Shown here in pieces: positions 17,498 through 25,328 of a stretch of 64,000 nt of DNA. Numbering within the stretch: position 1 is the stretch's first letter; the number at the start of each line of letters is the position of its first letter. Under the pieces are notes generated by a model. It saw only the letters and a list, made by a program, of their open reading frames with translations. It made no database searches and was not told the origin of the DNA. Location of the stretch: assembly GCF_024979315.1 (NCBI RefSeq), contig NZ_JANLCK010000013.1:1-64000 (forward strand). Reading direction: 5' to 3'. A program made the translations under genes and the position numbers. The DNA comes from Herbiconiux oxytropis (lineage in GTDB: Bacteria; Actinomycetota; Actinomycetes; Actinomycetales; Microbacteriaceae).

Positions 17498-17574
17498 CGG
17501 TTCAGAACCGCAAAGCTCCCGTCATCCAAGCTCCTCAGAGCCATGGATGCCGGGAGCTTTGCGGTTTCGAACCG
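17498..17574. terminator. Long inverted repeat between convergent genes
   Basis: Two 30-nt arms (17498-17527 and 17545-17574) pair at 27 of 30 positions around a 17-nt loop. It separates the DUF2064 gene from the converging membrane protein gene, whose stop codon begins two bases later. No U-tract. Outer arm sequence close to CGGTTCAGAAACGCAA, shared with the hairpin at 36973-37049. Likely a bidirectional terminator; could also be a dispersed palindromic element. Confidence 0.75.
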
Positions 17575-17575
17575 C

Positions 17576-18016
17576 TCAGACGGCGGAGGCAGCCGCCCGG
17601 CGAGGAACCGCTCGCACGTACACGGCGCACGCCACCGCCGTCAGCAGCGCCGTCGCACCCCAGAACACCGCCAGATTCAGCCCGTAGTCGAGCGGCAGCA
17701 CGGTGTCGTTCTTCGCGCCGAGCACCTTCGCGTAGATCTCCGGCAGCACGATCAGGCTCATGATCGCCCCGACGACGACGCCGACCTGCACGATCACCAC
17801 GACCGCGGGCCGCACCCGCCGGCCCGCCCGTCGCATCAGCACGTCGATGCCGAGGAGCGCCGGGGCCAGCACGGCGTCGTGCAGCACGATCGCGCCGAGG
17901 ATCCAGATGCCCACCCCCACGATCTGGGCGGGCCGCACCTCGGTGAGCATCACGACGGCGCCGAGGGCGAGACCCGCGAGGCCGACGGCGAGCAGGATGA
18001 TCCGGGCGATCTTCAC
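17576..18016 (-). CDS. Conserved four-helix membrane protein
   Basis: 146 aa from the GTG that overlaps the stop of the upstream molybdopterin oxidoreductase (GTGA). Four predicted helices starting IARIILLAVGLAGLALGAVV. The open frame continues far upstream but inside the oxidoreductase gene, so the short start is chosen. No recognised domain. Overlap and co-direction with the oxidoreductase suggest an accessory membrane subunit, which is inference. Confidence 0.72.
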   Translation of the reverse strand: MKIARIILLAVGLAGLALGAVVMLTEVRPAQIVGVGIWILGAIVLHDAVLAPALLGIDVLMRRAGRRVRPAVVVIVQVGVVVGAIMSLIVLPEIYAKVLGAKNDTVLPLDYGLNLAVFWGATALLTAVACAVYVRAVPRRAAASAV

Positions 18017-19224
18017 GATGCCACCTCCAGTGACCGCAGCCACTTCGTCTGCAGCACCCCTGGCCGCCCGGGCGCGATCACGCGCGCCGGGTAGCCGTGC
18101 TGGATGTCGAGGGTCCCTCCGTTGAGCTCGAGGGCCACGAGCGTGAGGTCGTCGCCCACATACTCCGGCCCCATCTCGGTGGTGCGGTAGCCACCGCGCT
18201 CCTCGAGGCTGTTCACGATGAGCCGCTTGTCGCTCGGCGCACTGGCAGCCTCGAGCAGGTCGCGCATCCGCACGCCCTTCCAGGTGGCCATCTGACTCCA
18301 GCCCTCCACGCACGCGATCGGGAGGTCGACCTGGGTCTGGGGGAGGGCCAGCAGCTCCGCGCGGGTGAAAGTGGCTACGGTGCCGGCGGCCATGACCGTG
18401 AGCACCCAGTCGGCGGCCATCGCCGACTCGGTCACCTTCGCCGCCTCGGCGGTGCGGTTGATGGGCAGGCCCTGCGGCCCGATGTCCTTCTGCCGCGGCC
18501 CGAAGAGGTTGAGGGGCTTGAGCGCCGCGAACGACTGGCCGGCGGTGAGGGCGACGACCGCGACGGTCGAGAGTCCCACGGCCGTGAAGAAGCCGCGACG
18601 GCTGAGGGTGGGCTCGGGCGCCGGGGTGCGGTCCATCCAGCGCATGACGCGCCCGGTCACGCCTGCTGTGGGCACCTCCGACTCGGTGGGCGGCTCGTCG
18701 TCGGCCTCGGGCACGGCCCTCGACCAGTTGCGCGCGATGATCGGGAGCTTCACGGCGATGTGGATGGCGAGCGATCCGATGATCACGAACGAGAGCGCCC
18801 AGTGCACCTGTTTGAAGTTGAACGGGAACGGATACCACTGATAGGTGTTCAGCAATCCGATCACGATCTGCACGAGGGATGCCCCCACGAAGAGCGCGAT
18901 CGAGGCCCGCTCGAGCAGGTGCACCGGGCCCTTGAGCGCCGGGGTCTGGAACAGCTGCGGGTAGACGACGTAGAGCTTGCCGAGCAGCAGGGGGAAGCAG
19001 GCGATGCCCGCCGTGATGTGGATGCCCTGAGTCACCTGGTAGAGCTGCGGCCAGGTCGCGAAGCGCATCCAGGGCAGCGGATCCTGCAGGAAGTGGCTGT
19101 AGAGCCCGGTCGCGAAGCACACGAGGAACGCCAGTCCCAGCAGCCGGCCGATGACCACCGCGGAGCGCGCATCGCGCACCGGCGACGTCGACGAGCGGCG
19201 CATCCCGTTCAGCAGTCGTCGCAT
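18013..19224 (-). CDS. Membrane-anchored molybdopterin-dependent (sulfite oxidase-type) oxidoreductase
   Basis: 403 aa from the ATG at 19224. Four N-terminal helices carry histidines in places suited to b-type heme (YSH, GIHITAG, VHWALSF, LAIHIAV). Then LSRRGFFTAVGLSTVAVVAL forms a fifth helix with a twin-arginine motif (R209, R210), and the C-terminal domain is a sulfite-oxidase/YedY-type Mo domain with the metal-ligand cysteine in LPIACVEGWS (C305) and the GYPARVIAPG segment. Topology implied: heme-like membrane part first, catalytic domain exported last. A reductase or dehydrogenase role is likely; the substrate is unknown. Confidence 0.83.
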   Translation of the reverse strand: MRRLLNGMRRSSTSPVRDARSAVVIGRLLGLAFLVCFATGLYSHFLQDPLPWMRFATWPQLYQVTQGIHITAGIACFPLLLGKLYVVYPQLFQTPALKGPVHLLERASIALFVGASLVQIVIGLLNTYQWYPFPFNFKQVHWALSFVIIGSLAIHIAVKLPIIARNWSRAVPEADDEPPTESEVPTAGVTGRVMRWMDRTPAPEPTLSRRGFFTAVGLSTVAVVALTAGQSFAALKPLNLFGPRQKDIGPQGLPINRTAEAAKVTESAMAADWVLTVMAAGTVATFTRAELLALPQTQVDLPIACVEGWSQMATWKGVRMRDLLEAASAPSDKRLIVNSLEERGGYRTTEMGPEYVGDDLTLVALELNGGTLDIQHGYPARVIAPGRPGVLQTKWLRSLEVAS

Positions 19225-19429
19225 GTGCTCAGCCAACCCTCTCGCGCCGTTGCCCGGCACAGGGTGTTCGGCGCGGCGGCGTAAATGGGTGGGGGAGAGC
19301 CGTCCGGGGCACCAAACGGATGCGCGGCGCACGGCGAACAACGAGGGCACGGGAGCGGCCGGTCTGCGGGCAGGCCATCCTTGAGTGAGCGAGCACCGTG
19401 CTCGATCGACGAACAGAGAGCTCCACCCC

Positions 19430-20905
19430 ATGGTCAGAACGATCCTCACCGCGTGCGCGGTCGTCGCTCTGGCCGCCGTGGTGGGCTGGCAGGCGGTCGC
19501 CCTCGAGCTGTTCTCCCGCACGCAGACCCCCGCCCTCGTCGCCACGACCGCGGTGGCCTGGGCCCTCTTCGCCCTGGCCTTCGTGCTGCTGCGGCGGGTG
19601 CGCCCCTCGCACGTGCTGCCCCTCGTGGTCTCGGGGGCGCTCCTCGTGGGCGGTGCCGCCCTCCTCGGCCCGCCGAACACGAGCACCGACTCGGCCCGCT
19701 ACGCCTGGGACGGCATCGTCGCCGGGGCGGGACTCTCGCCCTACGACCATGTGCCCGTGGCCGATGAGCTCGCCGGCCTGCGGGTCGACTGGCTCATCGC
19801 CGAGCCCGACGCCTTCACGGAGGAGGGCGAGGCCGTGTGCGACGAACTGCGGGTCTACGGCACCACCGCGGTGCCGTCAGGCGATCCGCTCTGCACCTCG
19901 ATCAACCGCCCTCACGTGCCGACGATCTACCCGCCGCTGGCCGAGCTCTACTTCGCCGCCGTGCGGCTGCCGGTGGCCGACACCGTGGAGTACCTCCCGT
20001 TCCAGGTCGGCGGCCTGCTCGTGTCGCTCGGGGTCAGCGCGATGCTGATCGTGGCGCTGCGGCGGCGCGGAGCCGACCCCGCGTGGGTGGCGCTCTGGGC
20101 GTGGTCGCCGTTCGTGGCCACCGAGGCCGTCACCAACTCCCACGTCGACGCCCTCGGGGTGCTGCTCGCCCTCGGCGCGAGCCTCCTGATCGCCTCGGGG
20201 CGACGGGTCTGGGGCGGCATCGCGCTCGGCGCGGCCATCGCCACGAAGCTCATCCCCGTGATCGTGGCGCCGCCGCTGCTCACACGACGGCCGCTCACCG
20301 TCATCCTGGTCTCGATCGCCACCTTCGCCCTGCTTTACGTGCCCTACGTGGTGCTGTCGGGGCCCGAGGTCGTCGGCTACCTGCCCGGCTACCTCAGCGA
20401 GGAGGGCTACGACGACGGATCCCGCTTCGCCCTGCTCTCGCTCGTGCTGCCCGGCAACGCAGCGCTCGTGGCCGCGCTCGTGATCGTGGCGGTGGTGGCG
20501 GGGCTGTGCTGGTGGAAGGCTGATCCGACCGCGCCGTGGCTCGCCCAGCTCGTGCTGATCGGCACGGTTCTCGTGGTGCTGAGCCCGCGCTACTCCTGGT
20601 ACGCCCTGCTGCTCGTGCCGTTCATCGTGCTCACGCGGCGGTGGGAGTGGCTCGCCATCCCGCTCGCGCTCACCGCGCGGCTGCTCGTGCCCTCGCTCGC
20701 CGTGTCGCGGGTCGCGCTCGCGCTCGCCGTAGTGGTCGTGGTCGCGGGGTGGTGGCTCCGACGGCGCCGGGGTCTCCTCGAGCGCTCGACGTCGCTCGGC
20801 GGCGGCGTGGCACCCGTGACCCCGGCGGCCGTGTCCGGCACCAGCGGCGCGGCGAAGCCGGGTGGCGGCCGTGCGGACCGTGCCGACCGTGCCGACCGTG
20901 CGTAG
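19430..20905 (+). CDS. Polytopic GT-C (GT87-like) glycosyltransferase
   Basis: 491 aa from the ATG at 19430; a GTG 45 bases upstream is an alternative. About ten to twelve membrane helices with an extracytoplasmic loop after helix three (DSARYAWDGIVAGAGLSPYD), where GT-C enzymes place their acidic catalytic motif, then PTIYPPLAELYF, a pattern seen in polyprenol-phosphate-mannose-dependent transferases. It would add a sugar to a lipid-linked or surface glycan outside the membrane. The C-terminus ends in RADRADRADRA, from 9-bp repeats that overlap the start of the next gene. Confidence 0.8.
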   Translation: MVRTILTACAVVALAAVVGWQAVALELFSRTQTPALVATTAVAWALFALAFVLLRRVRPSHVLPLVVSGALLVGGAALLGPPNTSTDSARYAWDGIVAGAGLSPYDHVPVADELAGLRVDWLIAEPDAFTEEGEAVCDELRVYGTTAVPSGDPLCTSINRPHVPTIYPPLAELYFAAVRLPVADTVEYLPFQVGGLLVSLGVSAMLIVALRRRGADPAWVALWAWSPFVATEAVTNSHVDALGVLLALGASLLIASGRRVWGGIALGAAIATKLIPVIVAPPLLTRRPLTVILVSIATFALLYVPYVVLSGPEVVGYLPGYLSEEGYDDGSRFALLSLVLPGNAALVAALVIVAVVAGLCWWKADPTAPWLAQLVLIGTVLVVLSPRYSWYALLLVPFIVLTRRWEWLAIPLALTARLLVPSLAVSRVALALAVVVVVAGWWLRRRRGLLERSTSLGGGVAPVTPAAVSGTSGAAKPGGGRADRADRADRA

Positions 20906-22379
20906 CCGCCGATTCGACGCGCCGGCGGTCGTGCTCGTCGGCCTGCTCGGCTTCGCGGCGGCCTTCATCGGATCGTGGACGCCGTCGATCTGGTACGACG
21001 AGGCCGCCACCATCGCCTCCGCCACTCGCAGCTGGGAGTCGCTCGGCCGCATGCTCGAGAGCGTCGATGCCGTGCACGCCGTCTACTACGCCCTCATGCA
21101 CGTGTGGTTCGACCTCGTGGGCTACGACCCGATCACGCTGCGCCTCCCGAGCGCGGTGTTCGCGGGGCTCGCAGCCGCGCTCACCGTCGTGCTCGCTGCG
21201 CGGCTCCTCTCCAGCCGGGGCCTCGGGCTCCTGGCGGGCGTCGTGCTCATCGTGCTTCCCCGATTCACCTGGGCGGGCGGCGAGGGCCGTTCCTATGCAC
21301 TCGGCATGCTGCTCGCAGTGGCCCTCACCCTCGCCCTCCTGGCCGCCCAGCGACCGGATGCCCGCTGGTGGCGCTGGGCGGTCTACGGCGGGCTGGCCGT
21401 GCTCTCGATCGCCGTCTTCCTCTACCTCGCGCTCGTCGTGGCGGCCCACGCGCTCACTGTGCTCGTGCGCTTGCTCCTCGGATCACGGGGCGGCGCCCAG
21501 AGGGAGGGCGCGACCGTCATCCGCTTCGCCGTGACCGTGGCGGCCGTGGTGCTCGTGAGCCTGCCGCTCGTGCTCACGGTCGTGGGGCAGTCGGGTCAAC
21601 TCAGCTGGGTGGCGCCCATCGACGCCGACACCGTCAGGGGCGTCTTCCTCACCCAGTTCTTCCCGAAGAACCCCGCGGTCGCGATGGTCGCCTGGAGCCT
21701 CGTCGCGCTCGGGCTGGTGGCGCTCGTCGCGCGGCGCTCGCTGCGGCCGGCGGCCCTCGTGCTTCTGCCCTGGCTCGTCGTGCCCACGCTCGCGATCGTC
21801 GTCGCCTCCGTGCTGGTGACCCCGCTGTACTCGCCTCGCTACCTCACCTTCTCCCTGCCGGCCGTGGCCATCGCAATGGCGGCGGTGCCGGCCTTGGTCC
21901 CGGTGGCGGCCGTGCGCCTCCGCGTCGCGGCGGGAGTCGTGATCGTGGCTCTCCTGGGCGTGCTCGCGCTGCCGAGCTACCAGGCCCAGCGGATGCCCGA
22001 GGCGAAGCAGGACGCGAGCTGGTCGCAGGGCGCCGGCACGGTCTCGCGGCTGGACCGAGACGAGCCCACGGCCGTCGTCTTCGGCAGCATCGCCTACCAC
22101 CCGGGCGCCACGGCGCGCGTGGTCGAGTACGCCTATCCCGAGGCCTTCTCCGGGCTCGACGACGTCGCGCTCACGGCGCCGCTCGAGGAATCGCCCAGCC
22201 TGTGGGAGAAGGCGGATCCGGTCGATGCCGAGATGCTCGCCGGGTACGACCGCGTGGTCCTCGTCACGAGTGGGCGCGAGCGTGTGGAGAACGAGGAGGC
22301 GATCGTGGCCGCGGGCTTCCGTGAGACCGAGCGCGACCGTTCGACCAACCTCGTCGTCGTGGTCTACGAGCGGGAGTAG
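20862..22379 (+). CDS. Polytopic GT-C (PMT/GT39-like) glycosyltransferase
   Basis: 505 aa from the GTG at 20862; further in-frame GTGs at 20871, 20880, 20889 and 20898 are possible because the start lies in a GTG-rich 9-bp repeat. Motif SIWYDEAATIASATRSWESL after the first helix carries the acidic residues typical of ArnT/PMT-type enzymes, followed by about ten more helices and a soluble tail of about 110 residues. It overlaps the preceding GT by 44 bases, so both are made together. Likely transfers a sugar from a polyprenyl-phosphate donor; the acceptor is unknown. Confidence 0.82.
   Translation: MAAVRTVPTVPTVRSRRFDAPAVVLVGLLGFAAAFIGSWTPSIWYDEAATIASATRSWESLGRMLESVDAVHAVYYALMHVWFDLVGYDPITLRLPSAVFAGLAAALTVVLAARLLSSRGLGLLAGVVLIVLPRFTWAGGEGRSYALGMLLAVALTLALLAAQRPDARWWRWAVYGGLAVLSIAVFLYLALVVAAHALTVLVRLLLGSRGGAQREGATVIRFAVTVAAVVLVSLPLVLTVVGQSGQLSWVAPIDADTVRGVFLTQFFPKNPAVAMVAWSLVALGLVALVARRSLRPAALVLLPWLVVPTLAIVVASVLVTPLYSPRYLTFSLPAVAIAMAAVPALVPVAAVRLRVAAGVVIVALLGVLALPSYQAQRMPEAKQDASWSQGAGTVSRLDRDEPTAVVFGSIAYHPGATARVVEYAYPEAFSGLDDVALTAPLEESPSLWEKADPVDAEMLAGYDRVVLVTSGRERVENEEAIVAAGFRETERDRSTNLVVVVYERE
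20870..20903. repeat. 9-bp tandem repeat coding in two frames
   Basis: GTGCGGACC / GTGCCGACC units read as RADRADRA at the end of the first GT-C gene and as TVPTVPTV at the start of the next. Confidence 0.85.
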
Positions 22380-22385
22380 GGAGGG

Positions 22386-22874
22386 TCAGCCCTCGAAGGT
22401 CTCCACGTTCGTGATCTCCACCGTGATGTCGCGCCCATTGGGAGCGGTGTAGGTGGTCTTCTCGCCGATCTCCAGTCCGAGCACGGCCGTGCCGAGCGGG
22501 CTCTGCTCGCTGTAGACGTCGAGGTCGGCGTTGCCGGCGATCTCGCGGCTGCCGAGCAGGAACCGCTCCTCGCCGCCGGCGACGACGGCCGTCACGACCA
22601 CTCCGGGCTCGACCACCCCGTGACTCACGGGGGTCTCGCCCACCTGCGCAGTGCGCAGCAGCTGCGTGAGCTGGCGGATGCGGGCCTCGATCTTTCCCTG
22701 CTCGTCCTTCGCGGCGTGGTAGCCGCCGTTCTCCTTGAGGTCGCCCTCTTCGCGCGCCTGTTCGATGCGCTTGGCGATCTCGATGCGTGCGGGGCCGCTG
22801 AGCTGCTCGAGCTCGTTCGTCAGGCGGTCGTGCGCCTCCTGAGTGAGCCAGGTGACCTGGGTGTCTTCAGCCAT
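22386..22874 (-). CDS. greA: Transcription elongation factor GreA
   Basis: 162 aa, standard length. N-terminal coiled coil (residues 10-75, LTNELEQLSGPARIEIAKRI and DLKENGGYHAAKDEQGKIEAR with the acidic tip that enters the RNA polymerase secondary channel), then the FKBP-like C-terminal domain with DLDVYSEQSPLGTAVLG. It stimulates transcript cleavage to rescue backtracked polymerase. Confidence 0.97.
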   Translation of the reverse strand: MAEDTQVTWLTQEAHDRLTNELEQLSGPARIEIAKRIEQAREEGDLKENGGYHAAKDEQGKIEARIRQLTQLLRTAQVGETPVSHGVVEPGVVVTAVVAGGEERFLLGSREIAGNADLDVYSEQSPLGTAVLGLEIGEKTTYTAPNGRDITVEITNVETFEG

Positions 22875-22880
22875 TGCGAA

Positions 22881-22886
22881 AGACTA
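22881..22886 (-). promoter_or_regulatory. -10 box for leaderless greA transcript
   Basis: TAGTCT on the minus strand ends six bases before the greA ATG. Its first three bases are the TAG stop codon of the upstream DUF4307 gene. Confidence 0.6.
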
Positions 22887-23285
22887 TGCGAGCCAGCAGT
22901 CGTAAATCAAACCCGTCGTGGCCAGCTCGCTCGTGCGCACGACCTCGGTGAACGAGCGGTTCGCGAGGTCTGACGGCGGCACCTCGATGACCTTCCAGCC
23001 CACCACCGCGAACTTCTCGCTGAGCGCCTGCACGGCGCAGAGGGCGCCCTCGCCACGGGGGAGGGTGACGTCGAAGCGCACCTCCACGTGACTGTCGTCG
23101 ATCACGGTGTGGGCGATGTCCTGCGTGCCCACGGTCGCGTTCGTGCCGTCCAGGCCCGCCCACACGACCCAGGCGATGAGCACGACGGCCACGGCGGATC
23201 CGGCGACCCAGGCCACCACGCGGGCCCGGAGCCGACGCGACGGCGTGCGGCCGTAGCGCTCCTCGAGCAGGTGGTCGGTGCTCAC
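22884..23285 (-). CDS. DUF4307 domain membrane protein
   Basis: 133 aa, GTG start with GGGAGAA upstream. A short basic N-terminus, one membrane helix (about 27-47) and an extracytoplasmic domain with two cysteines (ALCAVQAL and YDCWLA) that could form a disulfide. Matches the actinobacterial DUF4307 family, commonly next to mca and greA as here. Function unknown. Confidence 0.85.
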   Translation of the reverse strand: MSTDHLLEERYGRTPSRRLRARVVAWVAGSAVAVVLIAWVVWAGLDGTNATVGTQDIAHTVIDDSHVEVRFDVTLPRGEGALCAVQALSEKFAVVGWKVIEVPPSDLANRSFTEVVRTSELATTGLIYDCWLA

Positions 23286-23311
23286 GCGGTGTTCTCCCGG
23301 TTCGGGACGAT

Positions 23312-23317
23312 TAGTCT
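23312..23317 (+). promoter_or_regulatory. -10 box upstream of mca
   Basis: TAGTCT with a predicted start near 23324, giving a leader of roughly 37 bases that includes GAGGAG at 23355-23360. Confidence 0.5.
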
Positions 23318-23360
23318 TGGGGGTGGTCCTGTTTCCAGGCTAATCGCATTCCATGAGGAG

Positions 23361-24248
23361 TTGAGACCGCTGACGCTGCGCCTCCTGGCCGTTCACGCCC
23401 ACCCCGACGACGAGTCGAGCAAGGGCGCGGCCACCTACGCCTACTATCTCGATCGCGGTGTCGAGGTGATGGTGGTCAGCTGCACGGGCGGCGAACGCGG
23501 ATCCGTGCTGAACGAGTCGCTCGAGCCCCGCATCTGGGCCGAGCGCGACATGGCGGGCCTCCGCCGCGTCGAGATGGCGGCGGCTCAGGCCGCGGTGGGC
23601 TTCCAGCACCGCTGGCTCGGCTACCACGACTCGGGCTGGATCGAGCCGGAGTCCGGCGATCCGCTGCCCGTGAACTCGTTCGGGGCCATCCCGGTCGAGA
23701 TCTCGGCGCAGCCGCTCGTGAAGCTCATCCGCGAGTTCCGCCCGCAGGTGCTCATCACCTACGACGAGAACGGCGGCTACCCGCACCCGGACCACATCCG
23801 CACCCACGAGGTGTCGCTGCGGGCCTGGGAGCTCGCCGCCGACGCGTCGGCGCATCCGGAGCTCGGCGAGGCCTGGTCGATCTCGAAGCTCTACTACGAC
23901 CGCACCATGAACCCCGCGCGCTTCGAGGCGGTCTTCGACTACCTCACCCGCGAGCTGCCCGAGCACGCGCTGCTGAAGACGCTGACCGAGATGCGCGGCT
24001 GGGTCGACGGCCGGCCGAACCTCGCCACCGTGAGCATCCCGGCCGGCGCGTTTTTCGACGTGCGCGACGCGGCCCTGCGGGCGCACGCGAGCCAGGTCGC
24101 CCCCGACCACCCCTTCTTCTTCTGGCCCAACGACATCCTGCAGACCGCGTGGCCCTACGAGGACTACCAGCTCGTGCAGTCGCGGGTGGAGGTCACCTCC
24201 ACCGACCCCGAGACCGACCTCTTCGACGGCGTGGAGGACGAGGCGTGA
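23361..24248 (+). CDS. mca: Mycothiol S-conjugate amidase
   Basis: 295 aa, close to the usual length of about 290. Zinc motif AHPDDESSKG (H14, D17) near the N-terminus and HPDH (142-145) in the middle, both hallmarks of the MshB/Mca LmbE-like family; the SSKGAATYAYY start and GYHDSGW segment favour Mca over MshB. It cleaves mycothiol conjugates during detoxification. The start is uncertain: TTG at 23361 touches the GAGGAG directly, whereas the in-frame CTG at 23370 has ideal nine-base spacing; no ATG or GTG fits. Confidence 0.9.
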   Translation: MRPLTLRLLAVHAHPDDESSKGAATYAYYLDRGVEVMVVSCTGGERGSVLNESLEPRIWAERDMAGLRRVEMAAAQAAVGFQHRWLGYHDSGWIEPESGDPLPVNSFGAIPVEISAQPLVKLIREFRPQVLITYDENGGYPHPDHIRTHEVSLRAWELAADASAHPELGEAWSISKLYYDRTMNPARFEAVFDYLTRELPEHALLKTLTEMRGWVDGRPNLATVSIPAGAFFDVRDAALRAHASQVAPDHPFFFWPNDILQTAWPYEDYQLVQSRVEVTSTDPETDLFDGVEDEA

Positions 24249-24619
24249 GCGCGCTCCTCGACCACCTCGTCGCGGTGGCCGTGGCGACCGAGGAGAACAC
24301 CCCCGATCCGGATCAGGTGACGCCGGGTGTCATCGGCTTCATCGCGACCTTCTTCGTGGCGGCCGTGACGGTGCTGCTCGTGATCGACATGGTGCGGCGG
24401 GTGCGCCGGGTGAACTACCGGGCGCAGGTGCGCGAGCAGCTCGAGGCCGAGGTGGCAGCGCGCGACGCGGCTGCCGCGGCTGACGCAGGTGCAGTGGCCC
24501 CGGCCGGGTCGGTCGGCTCGGCCGGGTCAGCCGGGTCGGCCGGGTCAGCCGTTGAAGGGCGGGTCGATGGCCAGCAGCAGGATCGCGGTCCAGTGGCAGA
24601 GGAACGCGACGACCGTTAG
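24245..24619 (+). CDS. Small single-helix membrane protein with repeat tail
   Basis: 124 aa, GTG overlapping the mca stop. One helix (about residues 29-48), then a charged cytoplasmic helix (REQLEAEVAARDAAAA) and a Gly/Ser/Ala repeat (GSAGSAGSAGSA) from 9-bp DNA units at about 24507-24550. The last 25 residues overlap the 3' end of the convergent hemolysin III-like gene by 75 bases, and look like read-through beyond an older stop. Small proteins after mca are common in this group; function unknown. Confidence 0.65.
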   Translation: MSALLDHLVAVAVATEENTPDPDQVTPGVIGFIATFFVAAVTVLLVIDMVRRVRRVNYRAQVREQLEAEVAARDAAAAADAGAVAPAGSVGSAGSAGSAGSAVEGRVDGQQQDRGPVAEERDDR

Positions 24620-25291
24620 CGTGTGGAACACCTCGTGGAAGCCGAACCTCCCGGGGAAGACGTTGGGCTTCTTGAGCGCGTAGGCCACCGCACCGAGCGT
24701 GTAGGCGAGGCCTCCCGCGGCGACCAGGATCATCGAGGCGGCATTCACCGCGAAGATGTCGCCGAGGTAGGCCACAGCCGCCCAGCCCAGCGCCAGGTAG
24801 AGCACGACGTAGAGCCAGCGCGGTGCGCCGATCCAGAACACCCGGAAGCCGATGCCCAGGAGCGCTCCCGCCCAGACCACCACGAGCAGCAGGGAGCCCT
24901 TCTCGGGCGGCAGCGCGAGCACGGCGATCGGCGTGTAGGTTCCCGCGATCAGCAGGAAGATGTTGGCGTGGTCGATGCGCTTGAAGAGCAGCTTCGTCTT
25001 CGGTTTCCAGTCGATGCGGTGGTAGAGCGCGGAGTTGCCGAACAGCAGCATCGAGGTGAGGGTGAAGACCGCACTCGCCCATTTCGCCGGAGCGCCCTCG
25101 GCCAGCACGATGAGCACGATGCCCGCCACGACGGTGAAGGGGAACGTTCCGGCGTGGATCCAGCCCCGCCAGGTGGGCTTCTGCTCGGCGGGCGAGTGCT
25201 CGATCTCGTCGTCGAGCAGGGGCACGTTCGGGAGGTCGGGACCGCCGTCGGCCGTGGTGTCGGCAGCGGCAGGGATCTCGGGTGCAGCCAT
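24545..25291 (-). CDS. Hemolysin III / PAQR family membrane protein (TrhA-like)
   Basis: 248 aa. Acidic N-terminal tail of about 45 residues, then seven predicted helices. The conserved PAQR metal-site residues are present: SALYHRIDW early, and FHEVFHTLTVVAF with two histidines near the C-terminus. Despite the name, bacterial members such as TrhA affect membrane fluidity or lipid homeostasis rather than acting as toxins. Confidence 0.9.
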   Translation of the reverse strand: MAAPEIPAAADTTADGGPDLPNVPLLDDEIEHSPAEQKPTWRGWIHAGTFPFTVVAGIVLIVLAEGAPAKWASAVFTLTSMLLFGNSALYHRIDWKPKTKLLFKRIDHANIFLLIAGTYTPIAVLALPPEKGSLLLVVVWAGALLGIGFRVFWIGAPRWLYVVLYLALGWAAVAYLGDIFAVNAASMILVAAGGLAYTLGAVAYALKKPNVFPGRFGFHEVFHTLTVVAFLCHWTAILLLAIDPPFNG

Positions 25292-25297
25292 GTGCTC

Positions 25298-25303
25298 AGA
25301 CTA
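25298..25303 (-). promoter_or_regulatory. -10 box for leaderless hemolysin III-like gene
   Basis: TAGTCT on the minus strand, six bases before the ATG; only 13 bases separate it from the divergent uppS -10. Confidence 0.6.
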
Positions 25304-25316
25304 CGCCAGCAGCGAG

Positions 25317-25322
25317 TAACGT
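25317..25322 (+). promoter_or_regulatory. -10 box for leaderless uppS transcript
   Basis: TAACGT, six bases before the GTG at 25329. Confidence 0.55.
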
Positions 25323-25328
25323 GACTGT

